Part shown: positions 1 through 10,767 of the stretch, piece by piece
Position numbering within the stretch: position 1 is the stretch's first letter
How the letters are laid out: each line of letters begins with the position of its first letter
Assembly: GCA_024663395.1 (NCBI GenBank)
Contig: JANFAH010000097.1
Span: forward strand, 86,548-150,547
Direction of reading: 5' to 3'
DNA length: 64,000 bases
From: Pisolithus tinctorius
Lineage: Eukaryota; Basidiomycota; Agaricomycetes; Boletales; Pisolithaceae
The notes under the pieces: model-generated
What the model was told of the DNA's origin: nothing
Seen by the model: only the letters and a program-made list of their open reading frames with translations
Databases searched by the model: none
Position numbers and translations under genes: made by a program

Positions 1-35
1 CCCCCTCTTGGTGATATGCGGCTTTTTAACTCTAG

Positions 36-1409
36 CTCGCTGAAGCAATCCTTTGCCATCCGTCTATGCCCCTACTAGAAGCTGAGGCCGCCCTGGAGCT
101 TGGCTGTCACCTGGGGGAGCTAGGCCCAGAGCTCGAGCAAGATTCAGACATCGAACTGATAGCTACACGTCGGCACCGTCACATAAACCGGGGTCCCCGC
201 AGTTTCGAGGGTGGTATGGTGGACAATGATTGCGACGAAAACATAGAAGAAATGGAGAGGAGGGAACTATTTGAGGGATGGGGCGAGGATAATGCCGAAT
301 CTGAGGGAGATTATGAGATTGATGATGCCCACACGAGTGGTGGTTTACAATCGCAGACATTGTTCGACGCTGACACCGAAAATGACTACCAGGAACGAGA
401 GGCCGGACACAGGCGGGCAAGGGGGGGAGTGGATGATGGGAAGTACCGTAAACCGATTAGTGACGAGTGGAAAGACGACGAACGCGAGGAACTAATAAAC
501 TCCGAAAACCCTCATTCTGGTGTTGGACAGCGGTCCCCGCGACTGCAGGAAGCTGAGGCTTTCGAGCCTGACTTACACCCACTTGTTCGTGGTCCTCAGC
601 GGCGGGGGCGGAGAAGGTTTTCGGAAAGCAGGGGGAAGGGAAAGGGACTCAGTGCGCAGGCCGGTACAATCCTTGTGAGTGCATCCCCTCGTACCCCGCC
701 ACTGGCTTTCCTCTTGGGGTGATCCACGTGACCCGTTTACTGGGGACCACCCAAAGTTTTTTCGGTCAGCCATACTGTCAAGACACTAACCCCTTTGAAT
801 AGGGTATACACAATATTTTCATTGTTCTTCCTCAATTTCTCGTGACAGGCCTGTCGTCATTCATTTTCGCTGTCCTAGACCCTGAGAAATCCGTTCTCCA
901 TGGGCATCGCCCTGGAAGTCCAATGCCGATTGGAGCTCCTGGAAATGGCACGACTGGACTAGGTGTCGATGTCGGAGCTGAAGGAACCGGGAATGGATTG
1001 GCTGAGTTAGGCCGCCATCTGAGTTCTTGCGCGGTCCAGGTGGTAGGCGAAAAAGTAGTGCAGCAGTTTCTGCGCGCGCGCGCCGAAGGCGAAGACAACA
1101 TAGCGACAACAGGTGACCCGAACGCAATCGCGGTGATATTCTCGTGCGTAGTTCCTACGTTTGCGCGAAACGTTGCCGGGAAAACTAATACCGTCTTTCT
1201 CGGTCATTTTCGTCACTCCACCTTTTCTGTCTGGATGTCATTTGCACCACCCGTACATATTTCACGCTCGTCGATACGTCTGTGCGGACGATGTGGGATA
1301 TTGGCGCTGGCTGTATTTGACTTGATATGGACACCCCTGGTGCCTGCGCAGGTTGGGAGGCATTGCTTCCATAGTTGCCTTTGTACTTACGTGTCGTCTT
1401 GCACGATGA
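36..1409 (+). CDS. SLC45-type sugar/H+ symporter, 3' part (partial)
   Basis: C-terminal part of a major-facilitator sucrose/alpha-glucoside-type transporter; the 5' end lies outside the window. Exons as spliced: 36-674, 803-1143, 1352-1409. The first visible exon opens after an acceptor at 34-35 with LAEAIL, the usual end of a central membrane helix. It then encodes a long acidic and Arg-rich cytosolic loop (about 190 residues), low-complexity as in fungal members. Exon 2 starts GIHNIFIVLPQFLVTG, a signature helix of fungal SLC45-like carriers. Exon 3 (LGGIASIVAFVLTCRLAR, then stop) is the last helix. Phases close at every junction. The last intron is long (208 bp). The family moves sucrose or other disaccharides with protons across the plasma membrane; the substrate here is not known. 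Assignment rests on recalled family motifs. Confidence 0.8.
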
Positions 1410-1550
1410 CTGAGGGTTGGTTTGTAGGCAGAGATAAAGATAATATATATTTTCTTCCTGTGCAATGACACCAAGCGCTCCCTAGTATTGGTGGAAGCGT
1501 TACGACTTTACAAGCAGAAGTCGACAAGGTGACGTAAGCAAGTAATTTTT

Positions 1551-2330
1551 ATGTCCTTCAAGTTCCTCCGCCAACTCGCGCGCATACCTGGGTGCACACG
1601 CGTACACGCCCCCCCATTAGCTCAGTCGACGTGGGGGACGACGTACCGCCGTAGAGACAGTTCAAGGTACATTCTCCGGAGATATCTACACGGGACTTCT
1701 AGTGCGTATTCCACCCTCGGACGTTTCCGTACTATGTAGGCTCATGGCGTATATCTTACACTTCTGTCTGTCGGAACAGTACAACAGCATGGACAGATCA
1801 CGCGCCCGAAGCCAGGAACAGGGTATCTCTCCTCCGTTTATCCATCCACCGCGATATTTCGCTCACCGTTGGAGGATAGCATAAAACTCCATTTCAAAGA
1901 TCACAAGGGAAATCCCATAAAGACGATCGAAGCTCGCGAAGGCGACGACATTTTATCACTCGCCCACGAATGGGACATAGACTTAGAAGGTGTGTGTTTC
2001 TAGTTTCCGCCGCTACTTCTGCCATTCCCTCACGCTCCGTCCTTTCTGAACTTATTGCATGATGCTGTTTCTCCCCACTTCATAGGTGCCTGTGAAGGCT
2101 CGATAGCATGCTCCACTTGCCATGTTATCCTCCAACCGGAGACGTATGACACCCTTCCAGAACCCTCCGACGACGAGAATGATATGCTCGACCTCGCATT
2201 CGGACTTACCGACACCAGTCGTCTTGGGTGCCAGGTACAGGTCACGAAAGAGATGGACGGCACGGAGATCCGGCTTCCGAGCGCTACGAGGAACATGTTC
2301 GTGGACGGGAAAAAACCAACACATCATTAA
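1551..2330 (+). CDS. YAH1: Mitochondrial [2Fe-2S] ferredoxin (adrenodoxin type)
   Basis: Electron carrier of the mitochondrial matrix, needed for Fe-S cluster assembly and heme A synthesis; it receives electrons from an adrenodoxin reductase (Arh1). Exons: 1551-1701, 1780-1822, 1880-1989, 2086-2330; product 182 residues. The N-terminus is Arg-rich without acids, ending in RRYLHGTS, a typical matrix-targeting presequence. The mature part shows [12 protein letters not shown], then the cluster motif [13 protein letters not shown] with Cys at positions fitting C-x5-C-x2-C, and a distal Cys in SRLGCQV. The C-terminal ATRNMFVDG is a hallmark of the family. Exon 2 is only 43 nt. All four phases close and the start is the only upstream in-frame ATG that gives a presequence. 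Confidence 0.95.
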
Positions 2331-2599
2331 TCCCCACATTGGTTCGTTGTCGTCTATCTCGACCCGCCGAGATCGCGAACGAGTGTGGGAGTTCAGTACT
2401 CGACCAAGGTGCTTTCCCTGAGAAAGCCATACGTTTGAATTGGCAAGGCGTATGTTCTGGCTAATTTACACTGTCGAATGTGTGCTGGTACTTGCTACGC
2501 AGCTGTAATAAACACCCGTCGTCGTCATTGTCCTTGTTCGCTCTCATAGCAAGGTACTCCGCGTGCATTATTGCCACTTCTTGGTTTTCCGATTCAAAT

Positions 2600-3600
2600 A
2601 CAAAGATCTAGATCACCTCGCGCACCTTCCGTAGTAAAAGAAATCTGATGTTGTGCAGCTCACAATCATGAAAGCCAAGGTCGAATGTGCATAGCGCGTC
2701 CTCTCGATCACCTTGGCTAAGTGGAGCAACCGCCATCGCGTCATGGCCGAACCCAGAAAGGCCTGACGTGTATGTGAGTAAACATGCGCATGGAGTAGTG
2801 AGAATGCAGAGTCACCTCCTTGACCCCCCCTATCGCAGATGTAGGGCTTGAAGTGCACCTTATTTCCTCTGACAGCAGCTTTTCGGTTGTCGTCGTATCG
2901 TCCGGTGTCCACGACTCGAAGGACTCGACACTCACCTCTACGAACGGAAGTCGGCGGCCGATTAGGGCATTACGCAGGGCACAAGAATGGCGTAATGCTT
3001 AGCTAAGCAATCTGATTCATACTCAGAAGTACTTAAGGAGAAGATCATCTGAGATTGTGGATTGTGATATTCCTGTATGATCCCCCCTCGCAACCCCATA
3101 GTGAAACTGACGAGCCCACGGTACATGCAATAAATCTGCCGTCGAATGCTATAGATACCCGAGATTGGTACTTATGGATCGACAATTCTGAAGACAAAGA
3201 CTTGGAAAGGTTTTTGTCTTCGGAATAGTCGATACATATGTTTTTTTCCCTTGCTCACGACGAACAGTTGCTAGCCATCAGATGACCAGGCCAATGGAGT
3301 GATGGGCCCTGAACTGGTTCAATCCTCATGGCCCAAATCGAACAAGATATCGCCACCATGGGTGGTAACGCCAGAGTGTGGAAGGGGAGGGAGAAGTCGA
3401 ATACCGGAAGTGCCAATACCAAAGGGCCGGGCGTTGTAGCAGTACTAGTCTGTAGATACAATGTCAGTGCAGTCGCTCGCCTCAATACAGAATTGCCGTG
3501 TTCTGTGAGCTTGTGCACTTTTTCATGAGTGGCTGCATTCCAGACGAAAGCCTGGTCACCAGTCGCTATTAGTCACTACTGCTACTCGCTTGCATGGTTG
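2600..3600 (-). pseudogene. Decayed WD40/TPR (NACHT-NLR type) gene relic
   Basis: No open frame spans this stretch, but the minus strand carries fragments of a WD-repeat protein in shifting frames. Near 3550-3500 it reads WNAATHEKVHKLTEHG, like the junction of two WD repeats. Near 3290-3050 another frame gives GPITPLAWSSDG, then a stop, then VSIAFDGRFIACTVGSSVSL, like later repeats. Near 2935-2820 it reads WTPDDTTTTEKLLSEEI, which resembles the linker to C-terminal TPR repeats in large basidiomycete WD40 proteins. Stops and frame changes separate the pieces, so this is read as a dead gene. The intact relatives often carry an N-terminal NACHT domain; none is visible here. The parent family is inferred from memory of the motifs. 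Confidence 0.55.
3180..3235. repeat. Imperfect inverted repeat
   Basis: Two arms of about 22 bp face each other around a ~10 bp centre; the left arm begins cgacaattctgaagac and the right arm read on the other strand begins cgactattccgaagac. About 19 of 22 positions pair. It lies inside the WD40 relic and may be chance sequence of the former coding region rather than an element. Confidence 0.5.
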
Positions 3601-5511
3601 GTCTCTGTTGCTGTCCGTCTTCAATCTTCCATCGACGAATATCACCGTTGGCATGTCCTCCTATGACCCGACTTTGACTCTGGTCCGCAAAGGTGACTGG
3701 CCATACACCACCATCACTCTGAGATACAATTTCAGTCCGCTTCGCATCTTAACCACCGCAGCGAACTGTCAATAGAACAAACTTGGCCTCTCTGACTGCT
3801 GGTAAGTGCCGATCGTCATCGCTAGTAAGCCCGCCAACACAGCTTGTTCTGGAGTCTAACAAGGGAAAAGAACGACGCATCGACAGACTTCCTCGCAGCA
3901 GCCAATATATGATCTACACGTTCCTCAAGCTACATATCGGTATGGGTCAGGGCTCACGACCAAATCACATCGTGTTCTTCAAGATCAGGATATCGACGAA
4001 GATTTGGTAGTGGACCGTTACCATTCTAGTAATGATCTCTGAGCCTGATTACATGCCTCATAAGTGCCAGTGTTTTCCTCTGCACGGAGTCACGCATGGG
4101 GCGAGGGTTGGTGGAAATGTGTCGAAGGGTGAGCAGAAACTTGTCAAAGGGTTGGCGAAGGATGGCGCAGTCTATCAATGCCCTCTGCCCCATGATCGCC
4201 TCCGGCAAATCCTAGGGCCTCTCCGTATCCTCACACTTCTCGATACCCCCCAAACCTCCACATCCTCTCTCCAGGATCTGGATACTGTCTACAAAATCAA
4301 GGCCTTACCCGTTGATAAGACATATCTGGGTCGCACCCCTCAAGTCTATCAGCTAGCTCATCGACGCGTGTACCACCTCGGCGGGACGGGGGAAGTAGGA
4401 TGTCATACGACAGACGAGAATATCATCACCGACGGACATCTCATCCATCGATGCGCGCGTCAGTTCGATACAGGCGGATGCGAAGTAGAATTCGTCCCTT
4501 GTAGCTATGAAGAGGCCGTGGCTTTTCAGGTTATCCAAATTCAGGGTGTCTGACTCGGTTCCCACTTCACCGGTGAAAGGTGCCTTCTTCAATTCCCAGT
4601 TACACAGCACTGTATCCGAATGCTTCAGTGTTGATGGGATCGCGATGGAAGGTATGGATAGTTTAGATACCAGACTCATCGATTGACCCTACATATCGCG
4701 CGCTTTACGTTTTTAGAATTGCGTCCCTTACATTCTGCACTTGCATTGATGAAGGAAGCCATCTGGGGCCTTGAGCCACACGTGTGAGTATACCATGTGC
4801 AGGATGTTGCCCATCCTTCGACCGTTGACTTGTTTTATTTCGCAATGCTCGTAGGTATAAGACATCATCTTGCGAGATTGGACATACGCTTGTCGTCATT
4901 AGTGATGTCGTTAACGAAAGTGATGTTCTAAGCGGGCATAAAGTCGTAGAGTCAGAAGACTACGTATGCACCCGACGAGGGACGCCGACGGCACAGACAT
5001 CCCAAGTCACCTCTGGGCCGAATGTGTGCCATGTATGTGAGATCGGGACTCCACTAACCCGAATCAACAAGGTTGGATCTCCGGAATAATGGCATTTGGA
5101 CATAACAATGTTTTTGACTGTTCTCTGTCCGTCTGGAGTAATCACGAGCAATCACCGGCTCCGCATAGTACGTGTGGGCACACATTTCATACAACAAATA
5201 CCTCAGATTCCAATAAACGTAGCAGCTAACTGTCATATACTGGCAACCGAACACCTTCTCCCCTTCTTGTCACCTTCGTTTGACGCTCACCGCCAAGGGT
5301 AATAGGTGTTCTGGGTGCTCATGGTATTTGCGTCCCTAGCTCGAGGCAGTGAATCCCACGTGGGCATTGCCATGGGTCTATCTGATAAGTTGGGAAAACA
5401 GTGCATACTTCCGGACCGTGTTTCAGGTAACATCACTCACCCATAACTACTTGTCCTGCCCATTAGTAGTTCCCCGCCGTCTCAACACCCATTCGTGCTC
5501 TTGACCATCCG
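3601..5511. other. No gene recognised
   Basis: Several frames stay open on both strands (for example 4032-4553 on plus and 4353-4679 on minus, which overlap), but none shows a recognisable domain, splice pattern or start context. The stretch may hold further debris of the WD40 gene next door and the upstream region of the amidase gene. Nothing can be assigned. Confidence 0.4.
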
Positions 5512-7835
5512 ATGTATTCGGGCATGCGCTCTCTATCACAATCGATGGCTTGGATTTTGGTGGGGCTTTCGCTCAGTTCCGTTGGGTGGACGTCCTCTGT
5601 CTTCTTCACCACATCGGCGCCCCCGCCAGATCTTTATGAGGCGTCCGTGCCAGAACTTCAGGCAGGGCTAATGTCTGGCCAATTCACGAGTGTGGATCTA
5701 GTCAAGGTGCGCAACTACCACGCTCATTCGGGAAACAATCCCCGCCAATACCTTGGCAATTCCCTTGACTCCACCGGCGAAATAGCTCATTTTCCAGAGG
5801 GGGACGTTGTCACCCAAATTCAAACATAGCATGGTGGCATCGTTTGAGTTCATTTCGTTGCTGACCTTTCCTCTACAGGCTTACTTTGCTCGAATCGAAG
5901 AAGTAAACCTGCAAGGCCCAAAGCTACGCGCTGTTATAGAGACCAACCCGTCTGCGCTAGAGCAAGCCCAGGCTCTTGACTTTGAGAGGCTAAGTTACGG
6001 CCCTCGGAGCCCGCTGCACGGCATTCCTGTGCTCCTCAAAGATAACATTGCAACAGTTGCTTTCGAAGGTACGTGATGTTTGTGAAAGAAAGAACAACCC
6101 AAACATTGTAAATTCCAAGGAATGAATACAACTGCGGGGAGTTACAGTCTCCTGGGCTCCATCTTCCCCGACGACGCTGGTGTAGTGAAAAGGTTACGCG
6201 CAGCTGGAGCAATCATCCCCGGTAAGTCGAACCGAATCTGTGGCATGTAGTAAGTGTTTGACTGCGTGATCTGCAGGAAAAGCCAACCTCTCAGAATGGG
6301 CACACTTTCGAGGGATCCTAGCAGCAGGGTGGTCAGGACGTGGCGGACAGACGACCAATGCATATTACCCAAATGCAGATCCCTGCGGCTCTTCATCTGG
6401 GTCTGGTGTAGCGTCGTCGATCGGTTTGACTGCTGTCTCTTTGGGGTGTGTTACCTTCGTTGGATACATACCCATTCCCCCTTTATAACCCAAGTACAGC
6501 ACAGAGACGGATAGCAGTATAACATGCCCCGCCTCAAATAACAATGTAGTCGGCATCAAACCTACATTGGGTCTGACTTCGCGTGCAGGAGGTACAGTTT
6601 ACCAATGACCATAGCTTCCAAGTGTACTCATCTTCACTCAGTCATCCCTATCTCAGAACACCAAGATACAGTCGGGCCTCTCGCCCGTTCCGTCGTTGAT
6701 GCAGCTATCGTTCTTAGCATCATCGCAGGTCCCGACCCAAACGACAACTACACTCTTGCCCAGCCATCCCCAGTTCCTGACTATACACTGGCATTGAATA
6801 CTAGTTCCCTCATCGGTAAACGTCTCGGTGTACCGCGCACTGTGTTCTTGAACGACACTATAACGGGAAATGATCCATATGTCAACGTGATCTTCTCACA
6901 GGCACTCCTGACATTGCAACAGTTAGGTGCAACGATTGTCGATCCCGCTGACCTACCGTCCGCATATGAGATTGTTGCTTCCAAGAATGAAACCATTGTC
7001 GCTGACATTGACTTCAAAGTATGTACGAGCAGTTTTACATGTTTTTGCAGAACCGCATCTGGCGTCTGCCACTACAGGTACAAATCAATGATTGGTTTGA
7101 AAGCTTGGTCGAGAACCCATTCAATGTGACTTCACTGGCTGATCTCATTGCGTTCAACGATAAATACCCCGCCCTCGAAAAGCCTACTGGATACATAGAT
7201 CAATCGGTGTAAGGGTTTCTTCTTCTAATATTTAGCCGTCCGATCGGCTAATTTCTTCCGCCACTTATTTGTACAGATTGATTGAGTCGGAGGCGACCAC
7301 TGGCCGCAACGCGACCTTCTTCGAGGCTCTCGCATTCGACCGAGAGATGGGGGGGATTCAGGGCATTGACGCCGCTCTAAAGCAATATAACCTGGATGCT
7401 CTGGTATTGCCCGCTCCCGGTTACACGAGCACACCAGCTGGTAAGGAGTCACTGTCCATCCAAAACAGAGGGGGGAAAAAGAAGAAGAAAAAGAGCTAAC
7501 CACGTCTTCATGTACTTGCAGCCATTATCGGGTACCCAATCGTCACAGGTACCTTCCGGACGGTACTTGTCAAGCTAAACACTAATAAAACGAAACCAAC
7601 AGTCCCACTTGGGTTCTATCCCGACAACGTCACCATCGGAAGCGCAGGACCGAACACCATTTACCCAGCCCCAGGCGTCCCGATTGGTCTGTCGTTCCTT
7701 GGGACGGCGTGGAGTGAATACAGCCTCATAGGGTTTGCCTATGCGTACGAGCAGAAAACGATGACTAGATTGCAGAGGAAAGCATACGCTGCCGCTATTC
7801 CTCAGACGCAGCTGGCAGATGTGATTGGCCAATAA
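5512..7835 (+). CDS. Secreted amidase-signature family enzyme
   Basis: Hydrolase of carbon-nitrogen bonds in amides; the natural substrate cannot be told from sequence. Ten exons: 5512-5706, 5879-6068, 6120-6221, 6277-6445, 6500-6591, 6642-7018, 7078-7208, 7277-7440, 7522-7548, 7603-7835; 559 residues with every phase closing. An N-terminal hydrophobic stretch (AWILVGLSLSSVGWTSS) looks like a signal peptide. The catalytic Lys is in PVLLKDNIAT (~residue 124). The Ser-rich signature is CGSSSGSGVASSIGL, holding the cis-Ser and nucleophile Ser of the Lys-Ser-Ser triad. NVVGIKPTLGLTSRAG and HQDTVGPLARSV are also typical. Length fits the family (500-600). Exon 9 is 27 nt. For exon 7 an in-frame upstream acceptor at 7050 would add nine residues. 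Confidence 0.93.
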
Positions 7836-8010
7836 AGGATGAGGTCAGCTTAATGCAAGGATTTTAAGAAGGCGATATGTGACAATGAACGTCAAAAAGA
7901 GAACAAAAGGATACATACGGTGGAGTGGTACATAAACTGTCAGTGTCATGGGGTCGCCTGGTAATCTAGTGAAGCCATACTTAGCGGTCAACTCCGTCTG
8001 ACCAGAAGTT

Positions 8011-8651
8011 TCATAACTTAGAGATAGCAGGAGCGGGGGTCTGTTTTGCTAACTTCATTAAGTTAGATCTCAACACCCCACTCATCGGAGCGCTCCTGCG
8101 AGAAGCACTCTCCACAAAAACGTGGGTATATCCGCCAACAGCACAAACCATGTCAGACACCTCGTTCCTCTCTTGGAAGGAGGCTTTTGATTTGAACACC
8201 CCCACTTCGTAGGTAACTGAACTGGTTCCAAGACGAGTGACCCTTAGGCCAAGGTCCAGTACGTCTGGAAATGCCACAGGTGAAAAAAACTAGGACCGTC
8301 ATCGAAAGCTATTTTCACGCTGGAAAAACTGAAAGTAGACAGTACCTCGCAGAACGAGGAGACAACAAGTCCGATGTGTTCGGATTTCATGGGATCCATT
8401 CCACATTGTTCGATGAGGTAGGTATTTACGATTGCATCGAATAAGTGGTAGTGAATTGCATTATTGACGTGTCCGTATTGATCATTGTCGCTCCTGTAAT
8501 TGCCGAGTGCAGAAGCCAAGAGTATGTAATACAATTGTATCTCTTTCAGTAAAGATTGCGGTGAAAGACAAGCAAGGAGTACGAACCAGCGTGTGCGAGA
8601 TGTGAGGAAAAATGGATAGTCTGTCCTCAGGCGTCGCTTTTTATCATCCAT
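8011..8651 (-). CDS. Hotdog-fold acyl-CoA thioesterase-like protein
   Basis: Member of the 4-hydroxybenzoyl-CoA thioesterase (4HBT) superfamily, which releases CoA from acyl-CoA thioesters. Exons on minus: 8651-8587, 8493-8346, 8289-8011; 163 residues. The active-site region is WSDNDQYGHVNNAIHYHLF, split across the first junction, with the Asp expected to act in catalysis. The rest of the fold is seen in IGLVVSSFCEFFSPVAFPDV, TSSVTYEVGVF and AVGGYTHVFV. Intron 1 uses an unusual GTTCGT donor; alternatives break the conserved motif. It sits tail-to-tail with the amidase and 164 bp from the divergent PQ-loop gene. The true substrate is unknown. Confidence 0.88.
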
Positions 8652-8815
8652 CGTGACGTGTTCTCGGAGGTCGAAAGCATGGCTATATTAATGAATGTTC
8701 CGATTTCCGATCCGATCCAAGAGCACCGCCATCAACTTGCCACGTGGTTCACACGTTTGGATGTCTCTTTCAACTTGAAGTTGAGGTGCAGCTTCAAGCC
8801 TCTGCGGTCAACGTC

Positions 8816-10349
8816 ATGGTCCTGAGCCTGTCCGAACCAACAACATGCCACTTCGTGGGTCTCTTCCCCAAACATGAAGCATATACTATTGAAAGATCCC
8901 TCATCCGTTCATTCCGTTTTTAGGCATCAGATTGGGCTGCTAATGCCCTCACTGTAGTTCTCATGTTTGGCCTCTTCGCATCCTATATTCCACAGGTGAA
9001 TTTGGTTTCCATACACATGTGTCAAGGCGACCATTTATCTGGCAACCTTTCATCAAATCGTGTCCGATTTTAAACTCCAGCACTTTCGCATCATTCGAGC
9101 AGGCACGTCCATCGGTTTTAGTCCGTGGTTTCTCCTTCTAGGCAGCACGTCCTCTGCGGCTGCCATGCTGAACATGTCAGTACACCGTACGAATTAACTA
9201 ATTGTGCCTGTGCTCATTTAAATGATACAGTATTACGATGCAAGGACCAGTGCTGCGATGCTGCCTAGAAGTGGTTCGTTGCATTTTATAAGGGCTGTGT
9301 ACGTGCTGACCCTACTGAACGCATAATTTAACAGAGTTTCGGAAAGTGCGTTGAGATTACCTCAGGAGTCCTCCAAGTTGGTTCCCAGTGGTTTCTGTTT
9401 TCTATGATGTACGTCACAGCCAATGCACAATACGACTTTCTTTATTGATGAGTCTGCAGTCTGGTGCTTTACATGGTGTACTACCCTCTCAACCACAAGT
9501 ACGTTGAACTCGAGATCGACACGCATGACTCACGTCCGGTCCAACGTGTGCGATCAGACATAAAGAGCGATGAGTGGCGGCTCTCCGTCATCGTGTCTTG
9601 GGCTGTGGCCATTCATCTGCAAGTATTTTTCCGTTTATGCTCTCGTGAGATAGTAACGTTTTTGTAACGTTTCTCTTTTAGCGCCTTCATCACCTTTACT
9701 ACCTTCTTCCTCTTATTTACTACCGGTCCTTTACCCGATCCATCTGGTCCACGTCCTCACCAGATTGAGCTTTGGGCAGCATTCCTTGGCATCAGTTCAG
9801 GTATTCTTGCTGCAATTCAATATGCCCCCCAACTGCAGCGCACCTACCGTCTCAAACTTGTTGGCGCTCTCAGCATACCCATGATGGTTATTCAAAGCCC
9901 TGGTGGTGTCGTGATGGCCATATCCATTGCTATGAGGCCCGGCACCGACTGGACAAGTGGGTTTTAATCTCCTGACCATCATGTCACCTCTTGCCATGGA
10001 GAATAGTTGGACTGACAAGAAAACCCCTGTAGGCTGGGTCATGTACGCTGTCTCTGCTGTTATGCAAGCCTGTTTGCTTTTGATGTGCCTTATGTGGAAA
10101 ATACGCCAGAGAAGGCTTCACATAGACGATTTTGGTCGTCCTCTGGGTCTACCGCCATCTCCTGGTTCTCCTGGTGCCCAGAGCATACTCCCAGCTGAAA
10201 GCGACGATGGGGAATTTGAAGATCACGTTGATGTAAGGGTGGTCGAAGAATCGGGCGAAGCTGGCGAGGATACGCCACTTCTGAAACCCCTTGATAGGGT
10301 CACACACAAGGGTGGGATACTCGGGTGGCTGGAACGCCTCCGATCATGA
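8816..10349 (+). CDS. PQ-loop repeat membrane protein
   Basis: Seven-helix membrane protein of the PQ-loop (SWEET/lysosomal transporter-like) superfamily; several relatives export amino acids from the vacuole, but the cargo here is unknown. Eight exons: 8816-8854, 8924-8995, 9081-9175, 9231-9273, 9335-9408, 9460-9618, 9682-9956, 10033-10349; 357 residues. The first PQ motif is in FASYIPQHFRII, the second in IQYAPQLQRTYRLKLVGALS. The C-terminal ~90 residues are acidic and cytosolic (DDGEFEDHVD, GEDTPLLKPL). Intron 6 (9619-9681) starts with GC rather than GT; only this donor keeps the helix frame. The short first exon was chosen because it is the only upstream ATG that joins in phase 0. Confidence 0.85.
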
Positions 10350-10767
10350 TATACTTCCTCTCCTATATTGGTTGCGTCGTTTACTTTTGGTTATTACTAG
10401 TGCAGATTCCCTGGATTTAAAGGTCCATTCATTCTGCAGACTTAGACTTTGTTCGCCTTCGCCACAATTTGGGCTTTGAGCCTCACGAAAACTTAAAGAA
10501 ACAACTATGTTCTGTTTTTTAATGCTTGGGAACAATATCGTAGACTATTGAAAACTGACCTACAGTTTTCTCGCGTGCGGGCGATGTACCACCTTCCATC
10601 CATATTCCAAGGACATGATCGGTCCTAATATCTAAAATTTCAAACAGTCATCGAGTAACATATTCACGTGTGTAATTTACAGGTAACGGTACGCGTCAAA
10701 GTGCAGCCTGACAACGAGCATAGAGCTGAATGTTTTCATCTTAGGTTAACAGTCGCTCGCGAATCAA
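10350..10767. other. Convergent 3' intergenic spacer
   Basis: Spacer between the stops of the PQ-loop gene (plus) and the giant ATPase gene (minus). It should hold both 3' untranslated regions. No other feature seen. Confidence 0.6.

Noticed and set aside
842..1468. A long plus-strand frame as a gene of its own
   Set aside because: Its first part is exon 2 of the SLC45-type transporter (803-1143); the rest is intron and a shifted reading of the last exon.
4032..4679. Overlapping open frames on both strands as a possible retroelement gene
   Set aside because: No reverse transcriptase, integrase, Gag zinc knuckle or long terminal repeats could be seen.
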